Assembly (NCBI GenBank): GCA_947487895.1
Contig: CANKYF010000003.1
Span: forward strand, 356,550-420,549
Length of the DNA: 64,000 nt
Reading direction: 5' to 3'
From: an uncultured Flavobacteriaceae bacterium
Lineage (GTDB): Bacteria > Bacteroidota > Bacteroidia > Flavobacteriales > Flavobacteriaceae
In this document: piece by piece, positions 26,704 through 36,429 of the stretch
Numbering within the stretch: the stretch's first letter is position 1
Layout of the letters: every line of letters begins with the position of its first letter
Notes under the pieces: generated by a model
The model's database searches: none
Seen by the model: only the letters and a program-made list of their open reading frames with translations
Told to the model about the DNA's origin: nothing
Program-made: the position numbers and the translations under genes

Positions 26704-27918
26704 TTGAATGTCCCTTTACATATAGCGCAACGTTACTTACGCTCTAAGAGCTCTAACAATGCTATTAATTTTATTACATACATAGCACTTATAGGTGTTA
26801 TTCTTGCATCTGCTTCGTTGTTTGTAGTACTTTCTGGTTTTGCTGGTTTAAAAGACTTTACACTACAATTTACCAATGTAGTAGACCCAGATTTAAAAGC
26901 ACTACCCGCCTCTGGAAAATCTTTTATTTTAAGCGATCATGACATTGAAAGACTTACAGAACTAGATGAAGTTGCTGTTTTTTCTAAAATTATTGAAGAA
27001 CGCGCTATCATAACCTCACAAGAAAAAAAAGGGTTAGTAACTATAAAAGGAGTTGACGGAAACTTTCATGATGTAGTTAACATTCAATCACAAATTGATA
27101 ATGGTCGTTGGTTAGAGCAAAAATCTAATCAATTAGTCACTGGTTGGGGCATAGCAAATAATTTATCTATTGGTGTTTTAGACTTTACTAGAGCCATTAA
27201 TATTTATGTGCCCAAGCCTAATAAAAAACAAATAAGCTCAATAAAAAGTGCATTTAATACTGTTAAAGCCACAAATGTTGGTATATTCTTTATAAACGAA
27301 AACTTAAGTGATTCTTATATTTATGCGCCTATTAGTCTTACCCAAGACCTTTTACACTACGAACCTAATCAGGTTACTGCAGTAGAATTCAAACTAAAAA
27401 ATGGTGTAGATCAAGAAATTGCAAAAGAAAAAATACAGTCTGTACTTAGTAGCAACGTAGTTATAAAAAATAGAGTACAAATAAATGATGGTCTCTACAA
27501 AATGCTAAACAGCGAATACCTAATTGTATATCTTATTTTTACGCTCGTTTTAATCATTGCTTTTTTTAACGTAGTAGGTTCGCTTATTATGATGATGCTA
27601 GATAAAAAGCAAAGCCTTAACACCTTATTTAACTTAGGTGTTAATATAACAGATATTAGAAAAATATTTTTCCTTCAAGGAAGTTTAATGAGTATAGTAG
27701 GTGGTTTTATTGGTGTACTTATTGGCTTGATGCTCATACTAAATCAGCTTTACGGACCAGACTTTTTAAAAGTTTACATAACAGCGTCTTTAGCATACCC
27801 AGTAAAAATTAAGATTATAAACCTGATAATTATTTTTGTAACCATATCTTCTCTAGGCATTCTTGCTTCAAAAATAGCTTCGGTAAGAATTACGAAAAAG
27901 CTAGTTCAAAATATTTAA
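26704..27918 (+). CDS. FtsX/LolC-E-family ABC transporter permease
   Basis: 404 aa. It starts at a TTG directly after the rbfA stop; the N-terminus (PLHIAQRYLRSKSSNNAINFITYIALIGV) is the typical start of flavobacterial LolC/E-like proteins. One N-terminal membrane helix (about 22-45), a periplasmic domain of ~220 residues, and three C-terminal helices (about 270-400) with the FtsX fold (LNTLFNLGVNITDIRKIFFLQGSLMSIVGG). It probably releases lipoproteins from the inner membrane together with an ATPase encoded elsewhere. Confidence 0.85.
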   Translation: MNVPLHIAQRYLRSKSSNNAINFITYIALIGVILASASLFVVLSGFAGLKDFTLQFTNVVDPDLKALPASGKSFILSDHDIERLTELDEVAVFSKIIEERAIITSQEKKGLVTIKGVDGNFHDVVNIQSQIDNGRWLEQKSNQLVTGWGIANNLSIGVLDFTRAINIYVPKPNKKQISSIKSAFNTVKATNVGIFFINENLSDSYIYAPISLTQDLLHYEPNQVTAVEFKLKNGVDQEIAKEKIQSVLSSNVVIKNRVQINDGLYKMLNSEYLIVYLIFTLVLIIAFFNVVGSLIMMMLDKKQSLNTLFNLGVNITDIRKIFFLQGSLMSIVGGFIGVLIGLMLILNQLYGPDFLKVYITASLAYPVKIKIINLIIIFVTISSLGILASKIASVRITKKLVQNI

Positions 27919-28109
27919 TTTGGGCAAGTTGCCATATAGATGGCAAACAGGCTTTCGGTAGTCGCTTCCCGAAAAATATCGGAAGAGCTCCAACAAAACC
28001 TCAATCCTTCTTGCAAAAGCGATAGCAGTGACAGCTTTTGTAAAATTTCAATCTATGATTTTACAAAACTAAAACGGATAGCGCGGTGGCTTGCCATTTG
28101 CCATAAAAA
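27919..28109. repeat. Intergenic palindrome-containing element, no gene
   Basis: 191 bp between two convergent genes. GCCATATAGATGGC (27932-27945) is a palindrome and a related TTGCCATTTGCCAT lies at the other end. The inside contains AAAACGGATAGCGCGG and CGGTAGTCGCTTCCCGAAAA, words I associate with dispersed flavobacterial intergenic elements. It may serve as a shared terminator. No open frame of note. Confidence 0.4.
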
Positions 28110-29105
28110 TTAATGTGTAAACTGAAAATCTCCAAACTTCTCTAGCACCTCATCAAACGCAGCAAATACATCCTCAGGTTTATCACTAGTAACCATTTTG
28201 GTTCTGTAATCTTTAAAGTGCGGTATCCCTTTAAAGTAATTGGTATAATGACGACGGGTTTCAAAAACACCTAAAACGGGTCCTTTCCAATCTATAGACA
28301 TTTGTAAATGACGACGAGCAGCCTCAACACGTTCTACCATAGAAATAGGCGGTAAATGCTCTCCTGTTTCAAAAAAATGTTTTACTTGTTTAAAAAACCA
28401 AGGGTTTCCAATACTTGCACGCCCTATCATAGCGCCATCTAATCCATAGCTATCACGCATTTCTGCAGCTTTTTCAGGAGAATCTACATCACCATTACCA
28501 AATACAGGAATGTGCATTCTTGCGTTGTTTTTTACAGCTGCAATAGGTTTCCAATCGGCATTTCCTTTATACATCTGCGCACGTGTACGTCCATGAATTG
28601 AAATGGCTTTACAACCTACATCTTGTAATCTTTCTGCAACCTCAACAATTTTAATAGACTCATGATCCCAACCTAAACGGGTTTTTACTGTAATAGGTAA
28701 ACTAGAACGTTTCACCATTTCTTCAGTCAATTTCACCATTAAATCTATATCCTTTAAGATACCTGCTCCAGCTCCCTTACTTACCACTTTCTTTACTGGG
28801 CATCCAAAATTAATATCTATGATATCTGGCTTAGACTTCTCAACAATATCAATAGTTTGAAGCATGCTATCTAAATTTGCTCCAAAAATTTGAATTCCTA
28901 CAGGTCGTTCTTTTTCGTAAATATCTAGTTTCATAACACTTTTAGCAGCGTTACGTATTAAACCTTCACTAGATACAAATTCTGTATACACAACATCTGC
29001 ACCTTGCTCTTTACATAAGGCACGAAAAGGCGGATCGCTTACATCTTCCATTGGTGCTAAAAGCAATGGGAAATCCGGAAGTTCTATGTTGTCTATTTTT
29101 ACCAC
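28110..29105 (-). CDS. dusB: tRNA-dihydrouridine synthase B
   Basis: 331 aa from a GTG at 29103-29105 (VKIDNIELPDFPLLLAPMEDVSD), the normal DusB N-terminus. The frame stays open to 29351, but the extra 82 residues have no homology pattern and would overlap the divergent Lgt-like gene, so I reject them. TIM-barrel FMN motifs: LAPMEDVSDPPFR, DINFGCPVKKVVSKGAGAGI with the catalytic Cys, VKTRLGWD, ISIHGRTRAQMYKG and VFGNGDVDSP. It reduces uridine in tRNA D-loops using NADPH. Confidence 0.93.
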   Translation of the reverse strand: MVKIDNIELPDFPLLLAPMEDVSDPPFRALCKEQGADVVYTEFVSSEGLIRNAAKSVMKLDIYEKERPVGIQIFGANLDSMLQTIDIVEKSKPDIIDINFGCPVKKVVSKGAGAGILKDIDLMVKLTEEMVKRSSLPITVKTRLGWDHESIKIVEVAERLQDVGCKAISIHGRTRAQMYKGNADWKPIAAVKNNARMHIPVFGNGDVDSPEKAAEMRDSYGLDGAMIGRASIGNPWFFKQVKHFFETGEHLPPISMVERVEAARRHLQMSIDWKGPVLGVFETRRHYTNYFKGIPHFKDYRTKMVTSDKPEDVFAAFDEVLEKFGDFQFTH

Positions 29106-29173
29106 AGTGTTATTTTGGTTTGCAAAATTACTGTTTTTTGTTGAAAGAGCTATATTTATAAAAAAATCAGCCT

Positions 29174-29929
29174 TTGCAAATACCTTTTGAGCCACAATTA
29201 TTTGGTTACCAAATAAACATACATTTAGTATTAGAATATTTAGCATTCTTTTTGGCATATAGATATTATGTGTATTTAAGAAGAACACAAAGCGATAGTA
29301 TTTCTTCAAATAACAGATTATCGATAATCTTAGGCGCAGCTTTAGGCGCATTAATTGGTTCTAGGCTGATGGGGTTTTTAGAAAATCCGTTAATTGAATT
29401 TTCACAACAAAATATCATTCAACTTTTAAACACTAAAACCATAATGGGTGGGTTATTTGGTGGGCTATTGGGCGTAGAACTTGCTAAAAAATATATTGGT
29501 GAAACCAACTCTTCTGGAGATTTGTTTACGTTTCCTATTATTTTTGGAATATTTATTGGGCGTATTGGGTGTTTTTTATCTGGTGTTAATGAATTTACCT
29601 ATGGTAAAGAAACGTCTTCTTTTTTAGGAATGGATTTAGGCGATGGTATTCTACGACACCCAACATCATTATACGAACTCTTCTTTTTAATCTTTTTGTT
29701 TTTCGGATTGAAACGGCTTCAAAAAACAACAACTCTACAAAATGGAGATCTCTTTAAATGGTTTATGATACTATATTTTTCATTTCGCTTTTTTATAGAA
29801 TTCATAAAACCTAATGTATTTTACCTCTTTGGGGTTAGTTCAATTCAAATATTATGTATAATTTGTTTGCTGTATTATGTAAAAGCCCCTCCTAACCTCC
29901 CCAAAAGGGAGGAACATGAAACGGAGTGA
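29174..29929 (+). CDS. Lgt-like integral membrane protein (paralog of prolipoprotein diacylglyceryl transferase)
   Basis: 251 aa, about seven hydrophobic helices, TTG start (QIPFEPQLFGYQINIHLVLEY). It carries Lgt-type residues: FGIFIGRIGCFLSGVNEFTYG and ILRHPTSLYELFFLIFLF, but lacks the HGG region and length of housekeeping Lgt (about 280-300 aa). It is followed, after a repeat-filled gap, by a tetraether-synthase-type radical SAM gene. I infer a role in transferring or handling diacylglycerol-type lipids rather than general lipoprotein modification. Confidence 0.75.
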   Translation: MQIPFEPQLFGYQINIHLVLEYLAFFLAYRYYVYLRRTQSDSISSNNRLSIILGAALGALIGSRLMGFLENPLIEFSQQNIIQLLNTKTIMGGLFGGLLGVELAKKYIGETNSSGDLFTFPIIFGIFIGRIGCFLSGVNEFTYGKETSSFLGMDLGDGILRHPTSLYELFFLIFLFFGLKRLQKTTTLQNGDLFKWFMILYFSFRFFIEFIKPNVFYLFGVSSIQILCIICLLYYVKAPPNLPKREEHETE

Positions 29930-30216
29930 AACTTTTAAAGTATGAGTTTCCCCTCTAAAAAGAGGGGAGTAAGGGGTGTGTTATGATTTCGGACTTTATA
30001 AATTGACTAGAACAAAAAAATGATAAAAACGATAGAAACCACCATGTAAACTAACCCCAACAAATACACTCGCGTTAGGGATAGAACGGCATGTTTGAAA
30101 GCCCCGAGGCAGGAGGGATTGAGTAGTGAAAGCCCGACCTGTCACATTGAGCGTGGTCACTAAGCTTGTCGAAGTGCAGTCGAAATGCTAGGGTAACCTG
30201 CCTGCCGGCAGGCAGG
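29885..30216. repeat. Cluster of dispersed repeats and palindromes upstream of the radical SAM gene
   Basis: The stretch 29930-30237 holds no gene. It contains CCTCCCC/GGGAGG-type inverted pieces (29885-29970, overlapping the end of the preceding gene), a TTGTCGAAGTGCAGTCGAAATG piece (30168-30189) common in flavobacterial repeats, and a perfect 20-bp palindrome CCTGCCTGCC/GGCAGGCAGG at 30197-30216. Confidence 0.6.
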
Positions 30217-30237
30217 CGCTAAAATATTTAAAAATTT

Positions 30238-31632
30238 ATGCCAGTTAGAAAATATACCTATTACGATTTTACCTTAAGCCTTTGTCCAGAATGTTTAAAA
30301 AGAATAGATGCTAAAATTGTATTTGAAAACGAAAATGTTTACATGCTTAAACGCTGTAATGAGCATGGTAATTCTAAGGTATTAATTGCAGATGATATTG
30401 AGTATTATAAAAATATAAGAAACTATAATAAACCAAGTGAAACACCTTATACCTTTAATACCAAAACGCATTATGGTTGCCCGTATGATTGTGGGTTATG
30501 CCCAGACCACGAGCAGCATTCTTGTTTAACAGTGGTGGAGGTTACAGATAGGTGTAATTTAACTTGTCCTACTTGTTATGCAGGCTCGTCTCCTTCTTAT
30601 GGAAGACACCGTACTTTAGATGAGGTGAAAGCAATGCTTGATACCATTGTTAAAAACGAAAAAGAACCTGATGTAGTTCAAATTTCGGGTGGAGAGCCTA
30701 CAATACATCCACAGTTTTGGGAGATTTTAGATTATGCAAAATCACTACCTATTAGACATTTAATGTTGAATACAAACGGCATAAAAATTGCCAAAGATAT
30801 TGCCTTTGCTGAACGCTTAAAAACCTATACTCCAGACTTCGAAATTTATTTACAGTTTGATTCTTTTGAAAATTCAGTATTACAAGAATTACGTGGAGCA
30901 GATTTGAATGATATTAGAAAACAGGCATTAGATCATTTAAATGCGTTGAATTTATCAACAACCTTAGTTGTTACTCTTCAAAAAGGGCTAAACGATCATG
31001 AAATTGGAAAAATAATAGATTATGCATTAAAACAAAAATGTATAAGAGGGGTAACGTTTCAACCAACACAAATAGCTGGGAGATTAGATAATTTTAATCC
31101 TGAAACAGATAGAATGACACTTACTGAGGTACGCCGAAAAATTCTGGAGCAAACCACTATTTTTAATCCGGACGATTTATTACCTGTACCTTGTAACCCT
31201 GATGCCTTGGTAATGGGTTACGCCTTGAAACTGAATAATGAAGTATTTCCGTTAACCCGATATATCAATCCCAATGATTTATTAGACAATAGTAAAAACA
31301 CCATTATCTATGAGCAGGATGAGCAATTACATGGTAAAATGATTGAGCTATTTAGTACCGGTAATTCTGTTGAAGTAGCTGAAGAAAACCTAAAATCTAT
31401 TATGTGCTGCCTTCCAAATATTGATGCTCCAAACCTTGGTTATGATAATTTATTTCGTATTATTATAATGCAATTCATTGATGCCTATAACTTTGATGTT
31501 AGAGCTATAAAAAAATCGTGTGTACATATTGTTGACAAAGACAATAAAATCATCCCTTTTGAAACCATGAATTTGTTTTATAGGGATGATAAAAAACAAC
31601 GATTAGAGGTATTGAGAAACGAATTAAACTAG
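30238..31632 (+). CDS. Radical SAM enzyme of the tetraether/membrane-spanning lipid synthase (MJ0619/Tes) type
   Basis: 464 aa. N-terminal Zn-ribbon-like LCPECLKRIDAKIVFEN...KRCNEHG, then a cysteine-rich segment GCPYDCGLCPDHEQHSC, and the radical SAM motif CNLTCPTC (CxxxCxxC) in VEVTDRCNLTCPTCYAG at about residues 98-112, followed by QISGGEPTIHPQF. C-terminal cysteines (VPCNPDALV, SIMCCLPN, KKSCVHIV) likely bind a further Fe-S cluster. This order (CPxxC/CPYDCGLCP/CxxxCxxC) is that of archaeal MJ0619 and Tes, which join lipid chains through C-C bonds. Bacterial relatives make membrane-spanning lipids in some species. The activity here is inference; family membership is strong. Confidence 0.85.
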   Translation: MPVRKYTYYDFTLSLCPECLKRIDAKIVFENENVYMLKRCNEHGNSKVLIADDIEYYKNIRNYNKPSETPYTFNTKTHYGCPYDCGLCPDHEQHSCLTVVEVTDRCNLTCPTCYAGSSPSYGRHRTLDEVKAMLDTIVKNEKEPDVVQISGGEPTIHPQFWEILDYAKSLPIRHLMLNTNGIKIAKDIAFAERLKTYTPDFEIYLQFDSFENSVLQELRGADLNDIRKQALDHLNALNLSTTLVVTLQKGLNDHEIGKIIDYALKQKCIRGVTFQPTQIAGRLDNFNPETDRMTLTEVRRKILEQTTIFNPDDLLPVPCNPDALVMGYALKLNNEVFPLTRYINPNDLLDNSKNTIIYEQDEQLHGKMIELFSTGNSVEVAEENLKSIMCCLPNIDAPNLGYDNLFRIIIMQFIDAYNFDVRAIKKSCVHIVDKDNKIIPFETMNLFYRDDKKQRLEVLRNELN

Positions 31633-31836
31633 TTGACCATGTTATTTCTTGAATACAAAGGTTTAGGCACGTTAATTTTAGTCTGGCTATTCGTAGCGTT
31701 TGGAGTGCCATTAATTCTATTAATTACTGGAATTGCATTGCGAAATAAAAACAAGAAAAAATCTAAAGGATTTTTAATAGCTACCGTAGTATATGTGCTT
31801 ATTGGCTTGGGTATATGTGGTAGCCTAATGATATAA
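31633..31836 (+). CDS. Tiny two-helix membrane protein
   Basis: 67 aa, with two hydrophobic helices (about 10-35 and 46-66) separated by a very basic loop (RNKNKKKSKGF). It starts with TTG one base after the radical SAM stop; an ATG lies two codons later. It is related in layout to the next gene (both end IGLGICGSLMI / VSLGICGGIML), so the two are tandem paralogs. Unknown function; the conserved placement suggests a partner of the lipid enzymes. Confidence 0.7.
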   Translation: MTMLFLEYKGLGTLILVWLFVAFGVPLILLITGIALRNKNKKKSKGFLIATVVYVLIGLGICGSLMI

Positions 31837-31843
31837 ATACATT

Positions 31844-32041
31844 ATGACATTATTATTTGAACCTAATCTTGATGGTCTAATCTATTTAATCTTAGCAATC
31901 ATGCTAGGTCCTGCGATTTTATTAGCTTTTATTGGGTTATTGGTTAAGAAAAAAAACAAAAAAGCGGCAAAGGTTTTATTTATTCTTGCTGTTGTTTATA
32001 CAATTGTAAGTCTTGGAATTTGCGGCGGCATTATGTTATGA
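31844..32041 (+). CDS. Tiny two-helix membrane protein, paralog of the preceding gene
   Basis: 65 aa, again two hydrophobic helices joined by a lysine-rich loop (VKKKNKKAAKV) and ending in LGICGGIML. It begins 7 nt after the preceding stop. Its TGA stop overlaps the ATG of the methyltransferase (ATGA), indicating translational coupling. Confidence 0.7.
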   Translation: MTLLFEPNLDGLIYLILAIMLGPAILLAFIGLLVKKKNKKAAKVLFILAVVYTIVSLGICGGIML

Positions 32042-32820
32042 AAGCCAAATACGATAGCATAGGAACAGGGTACAATAACACCAGAAAACCAGACCTTTAT
32101 TTGGTAAACCGTATGCTGTATCATTTACAACCAAAAAAAGATGCTATTTATTTAGATATTGGCTGTGGCACTGGAAACTATATCAACCAATTTCAAAAAA
32201 GAGGTTACAACTTTATTGGTATTGATCCTTCTGAAAAAATGCTGAGCGAAGCTAAAAGTAAAAATCAGCATATTGATTATAAACTAGGAACTGCAGAAAA
32301 TACCCATTTGCCTTCAGGGTCTGTTGATGGAATTGTAGCAAGCCTAACCATTCATCATTGGAGTAATTTAACTAAAGCATTTTCTGAGCTTAACAGAGTT
32401 CTAAAGCCCAATGAAAAAATAGTGATTTTCACTTCTACCCCCAAACAAATGGAAGGCTATTGGCTAAATCATTATTTCCCAAAAATGTTGCAAGCCTCCA
32501 TTATTCAAATGCCTTCTTTAGACATTGTTAAGCAAGCTATGAAAAAGGCAAACTTCAATCTTATGTATACTGAATCTTATTTCATTCAACCCGATTTAGA
32601 AGATAAATTTTTATACTGCGGAAAAGACAATCCAGAGTTGTATTTTGATGAAAATATACGAAATGGTATTTCCTCATTTTCAGATTTGGCAAACAAAGAA
32701 GAAATAGATAACGGACTAACTTCTTTAAGAACAGATATTAATAATGGAGCTATTGAAAAAGTTATGAAATCTTATAAAAATAACTTAGGAGATTATCTGT
32801 ATATTGTTGCTAAGAAATAA
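32038..32820 (+). CDS. Class I SAM-dependent methyltransferase
   Basis: 260 aa from ATG 32038 (MKAKYDSIGTGYNNTRKPD), which overlaps the preceding stop; the frame extends six codons upstream but the coupled start is more natural. SAM motif I is LDIGCGTGNYI, acidic motif II FIGIDPSEKML, and motif post-I GSVDGIVASLTIHHW, the Methyltransf_11 pattern of UbiE-like and small-molecule methyltransferases. Neighbouring genes suggest a lipid substrate. Confidence 0.85.
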   Translation: MKAKYDSIGTGYNNTRKPDLYLVNRMLYHLQPKKDAIYLDIGCGTGNYINQFQKRGYNFIGIDPSEKMLSEAKSKNQHIDYKLGTAENTHLPSGSVDGIVASLTIHHWSNLTKAFSELNRVLKPNEKIVIFTSTPKQMEGYWLNHYFPKMLQASIIQMPSLDIVKQAMKKANFNLMYTESYFIQPDLEDKFLYCGKDNPELYFDENIRNGISSFSDLANKEEIDNGLTSLRTDINNGAIEKVMKSYKNNLGDYLYIVAKK

Positions 32821-32989
32821 TTGGTGCCAAGGATACTAAAAACTCCCTTTTATCTTATATCTTTGCGCCTCTATTGATGTTAAGTAAACTACCTCAGTAT
32901 AAGCTCATGAGGCATTTTATAGGAAACGAATTTTAATTTTGAGGCAAGCCTCTAAGCATTTAAATCTCGATTATCGAGTCACAGTATTG

Positions 32990-34786
32990 ATGAAGAACAT
33001 TAGAAACTTTTGTATTATAGCTCATATTGATCATGGTAAAAGTACCTTGGCAGACCGTTTATTAGACTATACAGGCTCTGTAACAGCAAGAGAAAAACAA
33101 GACCAATTACTTGATAATATGGACTTAGAGCGTGAACGTGGTATTACCATAAAAAGTCACGCCATTCAAATGGACTATGAGTATAATGGTGAAAAATATA
33201 TACTAAATTTAATTGACACTCCTGGTCATGTAGATTTTAGTTATGAAGTATCTCGTTCTATTGCTGCATGTGAAGGTGCGCTTTTAATTGTAGATGCTGC
33301 CCAAAGTATACAAGCACAAACTATTTCTAATCTGTATTTAGCTTTAGAAAATGATTTAGAAATTATTCCTGTTCTTAATAAAGTAGATTTACCAAGTGCT
33401 AATCCAGAGGAAGTAACCGATGATATTGTAGATCTTTTAGGTTGCGATCCTGAAGAGGTCATTCACGCCAGTGGTAAAACTGGTTTTGGAGTAGATAATA
33501 TTTTAGCAGCAATTATAGATAGAATTCCAGCTCCAAAAGGAGACCCTGATGCACCGCTTCAAGCTTTAATTTTTGACTCTGTATATAATACTTTTAGAGG
33601 TATTGAAACATATTTTAGAGTTTTTAATGGTGAAATTAAAAAAGGCCAACATATTAAATTTGTTGCTACAGATAAAGATTATTATGCAGACGAAGTTGGT
33701 ACTTTAATGCTTAATCAAGTTGCAAAACAAAGTGTAAAAACGGGAGACGTTGGCTACCTAATTACTGGAATTAAAACAGCTAAAGAAGTTAAGGTAGGAG
33801 ATACAATTACAGATTTCGCTAAACCAACAACCAATATAGTTGAAGGATTTGAAGATGTAAAACCTATGGTTTTTGCAGGTATTTACCCTGTTGACACCGA
33901 AGATTATGAAGAGCTAAGAGCCTCTATGGAAAAACTACAGCTTAATGATGCTTCTTTGGTTTTTCAACCAGAAAGTTCTGCTGCTCTAGGGTTTGGTTTC
34001 CGTTGTGGATTTTTAGGAATGCTACACATGGAAATTATTCAAGAACGTTTAGAACGTGAATTTGACATGACGGTTATTACCACGGTTCCTAACGTGTCTT
34101 ACCATGCATATACTAACAAGGAACCTGATGAAATAATAATTGTAAATAATCCTTCAGATTTACCAGAGCCTTCTACATTAAACCGAGTAGAAGAACCATA
34201 TATTAAAGCTACTATCATTACTAAAGCCGATTTTGTTGGTAACGTAATGAGTTTATGTATAGAAAAAAGAGGTATTATAACAAACCAAACATATTTGACC
34301 ACAGAACGTGTTGAATTAACGTTTGAAATGCCTTTAGCTGAAATAGTTTTTGACTTTTATGATAGGTTAAAAACCGTTTCTAAAGGGTATGCTTCTTTTG
34401 ATTATCATCCTATTGGAATGAAACCTTCAAAATTGGTTAGATTAGATATTCTTTTAAACGCACAATCTGTTGATGCGCTTTCTGCTTTAATTCATGCAGA
34501 TAATGCGCAAACAATTGGTAGAAAAATGTGTGAGAAATTAAGAGAGCTTATTCCACGTCAGCAATTTGACATTCCTATTCAAGCAGCCATTGGAGCTAAG
34601 ATTGTATCTAGAGAAACTATAAAAGCTTTGCGTAAAGATGTAACTGCTAAATGTTATGGTGGTGATATTTCGCGTAAGCGTAAACTTTTAGAAAAGCAGA
34701 AAAAAGGTAAAAAGCGCATGCGTCAGGTAGGTAATGTAGAAATACCTCAACAAGCGTTTATGGCCGTTTTAAAGTTGAATGATTAA
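32990..34786 (+). CDS. lepA: Elongation factor 4 (back-translocating GTPase)
   Basis: 598 aa, exactly the usual length, from ATG 32990 ([20 protein letters not shown]); I reject the 17-codon upstream extension. GTPase boxes AHIDHGKST (G1), RGITIKS (G2), DTPGH (G3) and NKVD (G4) are intact, and the LepA-specific C-terminal domain ends [19 protein letters not shown]. It rescues or remodels stalled ribosomes under ionic stress. Confidence 0.97.
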   Translation: MKNIRNFCIIAHIDHGKSTLADRLLDYTGSVTAREKQDQLLDNMDLERERGITIKSHAIQMDYEYNGEKYILNLIDTPGHVDFSYEVSRSIAACEGALLIVDAAQSIQAQTISNLYLALENDLEIIPVLNKVDLPSANPEEVTDDIVDLLGCDPEEVIHASGKTGFGVDNILAAIIDRIPAPKGDPDAPLQALIFDSVYNTFRGIETYFRVFNGEIKKGQHIKFVATDKDYYADEVGTLMLNQVAKQSVKTGDVGYLITGIKTAKEVKVGDTITDFAKPTTNIVEGFEDVKPMVFAGIYPVDTEDYEELRASMEKLQLNDASLVFQPESSAALGFGFRCGFLGMLHMEIIQERLEREFDMTVITTVPNVSYHAYTNKEPDEIIIVNNPSDLPEPSTLNRVEEPYIKATIITKADFVGNVMSLCIEKRGIITNQTYLTTERVELTFEMPLAEIVFDFYDRLKTVSKGYASFDYHPIGMKPSKLVRLDILLNAQSVDALSALIHADNAQTIGRKMCEKLRELIPRQQFDIPIQAAIGAKIVSRETIKALRKDVTAKCYGGDISRKRKLLEKQKKGKKRMRQVGNVEIPQQAFMAVLKLND

Positions 34787-35007
34787 ATCTAATCTTGCTG
34801 TTTTCAATAGCCCTTAATCTTTAAAACCCTAATAGTACCAACTAGAAGGGTGCTTTGTTTTTTATTAAAAATTAGAATTAAAAAAGTAGATTTAGTATGT
34901 TTTTTTAATGATAATTTCAATAATACTATTTTTTATTTAAAAATTGTCTTACACGGCTTTTATAAACAATATTTTCGTAAGTTTATGACAGACACCCGTG
35001 TAGTAGT

Positions 35008-36429
35008 ATGACAATAATACATATAAGTGCCGAATGTTATCCAATCGCTAAAGTTGGTGGTTTGGCAGACGTAGTTGGAGCACTTCCTAAATACCAGAAT
35101 AGCTCTAAAATTTCTTCAAAAGTTATCATGCCTTTTTATGATAATAAATTTACGCAATCTAATAAGTTTGAAAAGGTTTATAGTGATTCAATATTATTAG
35201 GAAATGATCGTGAAGACTTTAGCATATTAACTCTTGTTAATAATACTTTAGGTTTTGATATTTTCTTTGTTGATGTACCTTCTTTAATTTTTAAAGATTA
35301 TGTGTATTCTAGTGATGATACAGAACGCTTTTTAGCCTTTCAAATTGCTGCCTTAGATTGGATGAGTACTTGGAAGAAATTACCAGATATCATTCATTGT
35401 CATGATCATCATACAGGGCTAACACCATTTATGCTTCAAGAAAGTAATAAATATGAAGCTTTTAGAGAAGTTCCTAACATTTTCACCATTCATAATGCGC
35501 AATACCAAGGCTGGTTTTCTCATGAAAAAGTAGGTCTAATCCCAGAATTCAACTTTGATAATGTAGGGCTTTTAGATTGGGGAGGGCAAATAAACCCATT
35601 AGCAACTGCCATTAAATGTGCTTGGAGCGTAACAACCGTATCTCCAAGTTATATGGAAGAATTAAAAAGTGCAGCCAACGGATTAGAAAGTTTACTAAGT
35701 AGTGAAGCTTCAAAATGTATTGGTGTTCTAAATGGAATAGACGTAACAGTGTGGAACCCTGAAACAGATCCTTTTATAGAAACAAACTACAGTTCTAAAA
35801 ACATCATAAAAGGCAAATCGGGTAATAAGAAGTACTTATGTGATAGATTCAATTTAGATTATAATAAACCTCTTTTTGCTTTTATTGGCAGATTAGTCTT
35901 AGAAAAAGGTGCCGATTTATTCCCTGAGTCTTTTAAAACTATTATTGAGGATAAAAATGCCTCCATCTTATTATTAGGTTCTGGTAGCGAAGACATACAA
36001 AACCCATTAACAGAGCTTTTAGCTAACAACGAAGGAATTTACAATGCTTTTATTGGCTATGACGAAGCCCTTTCTCATAATATCTATGCAGGTGCAGACT
36101 TCTTACTAATGCCCTCAAGAGTTGAACCTTGCGGACTTAACCAAATGTACGCTTTAAGATATGGTACCATTCCAATTGTTAGAAGTATTGGAGGGTTGAA
36201 AGATACCGTAAAAGACATTTCTGAAAAGAACGGGTTTGGTATCTGCCATCAAGAAATCACAGTTCCAAGCATAGTAAATGCCGTAAATAGAGCTATAGAA
36301 CTCTACACAGATCAAAAAAAATATAAAAACATACAGAAACAAATAATGGCTTTAGACCATTCTTGGAATAACTCTGCACAAACATACATAAACTTATATA
36401 ATTCACTTAAACATCCAATCAATGATTAA
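35008..36429 (+). CDS. glgA: Glycogen synthase (ADP-glucose)
   Basis: 473 aa GT5 enzyme. N-terminal ADP-glucose loop IAKVGGLADVVGALP, DIIHCHDHHTGL, IHNAQYQGWFS, and C-terminal FIGRLVLEKGADL and EPCGLNQMYALRYGTIPIVR. It extends alpha-1,4-glucan in the cytoplasm. It is the first gene of the glycogen operon and overlaps glgC by 8 nt. About 220 bp of intergenic DNA precedes it, with a 7-bp inverted repeat TACACGG / CCGTGTA (34950-34956, 34996-35002) next to the start. Confidence 0.95.
   Translation: MTIIHISAECYPIAKVGGLADVVGALPKYQNSSKISSKVIMPFYDNKFTQSNKFEKVYSDSILLGNDREDFSILTLVNNTLGFDIFFVDVPSLIFKDYVYSSDDTERFLAFQIAALDWMSTWKKLPDIIHCHDHHTGLTPFMLQESNKYEAFREVPNIFTIHNAQYQGWFSHEKVGLIPEFNFDNVGLLDWGGQINPLATAIKCAWSVTTVSPSYMEELKSAANGLESLLSSEASKCIGVLNGIDVTVWNPETDPFIETNYSSKNIIKGKSGNKKYLCDRFNLDYNKPLFAFIGRLVLEKGADLFPESFKTIIEDKNASILLLGSGSEDIQNPLTELLANNEGIYNAFIGYDEALSHNIYAGADFLLMPSRVEPCGLNQMYALRYGTIPIVRSIGGLKDTVKDISEKNGFGICHQEITVPSIVNAVNRAIELYTDQKKYKNIQKQIMALDHSWNNSAQTYINLYNSLKHPIND

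Noticed and set aside
28110..29351. Longer dusB frame beginning at 29351
   Set aside because: The added 82 residues show no family pattern and overlap the divergent Lgt-like gene; the GTG at 29105 gives the normal N-terminus.
29174..29929. Housekeeping lgt
   Set aside because: Shorter than Lgt and lacking the conserved HGG-type region; treated as a paralog.
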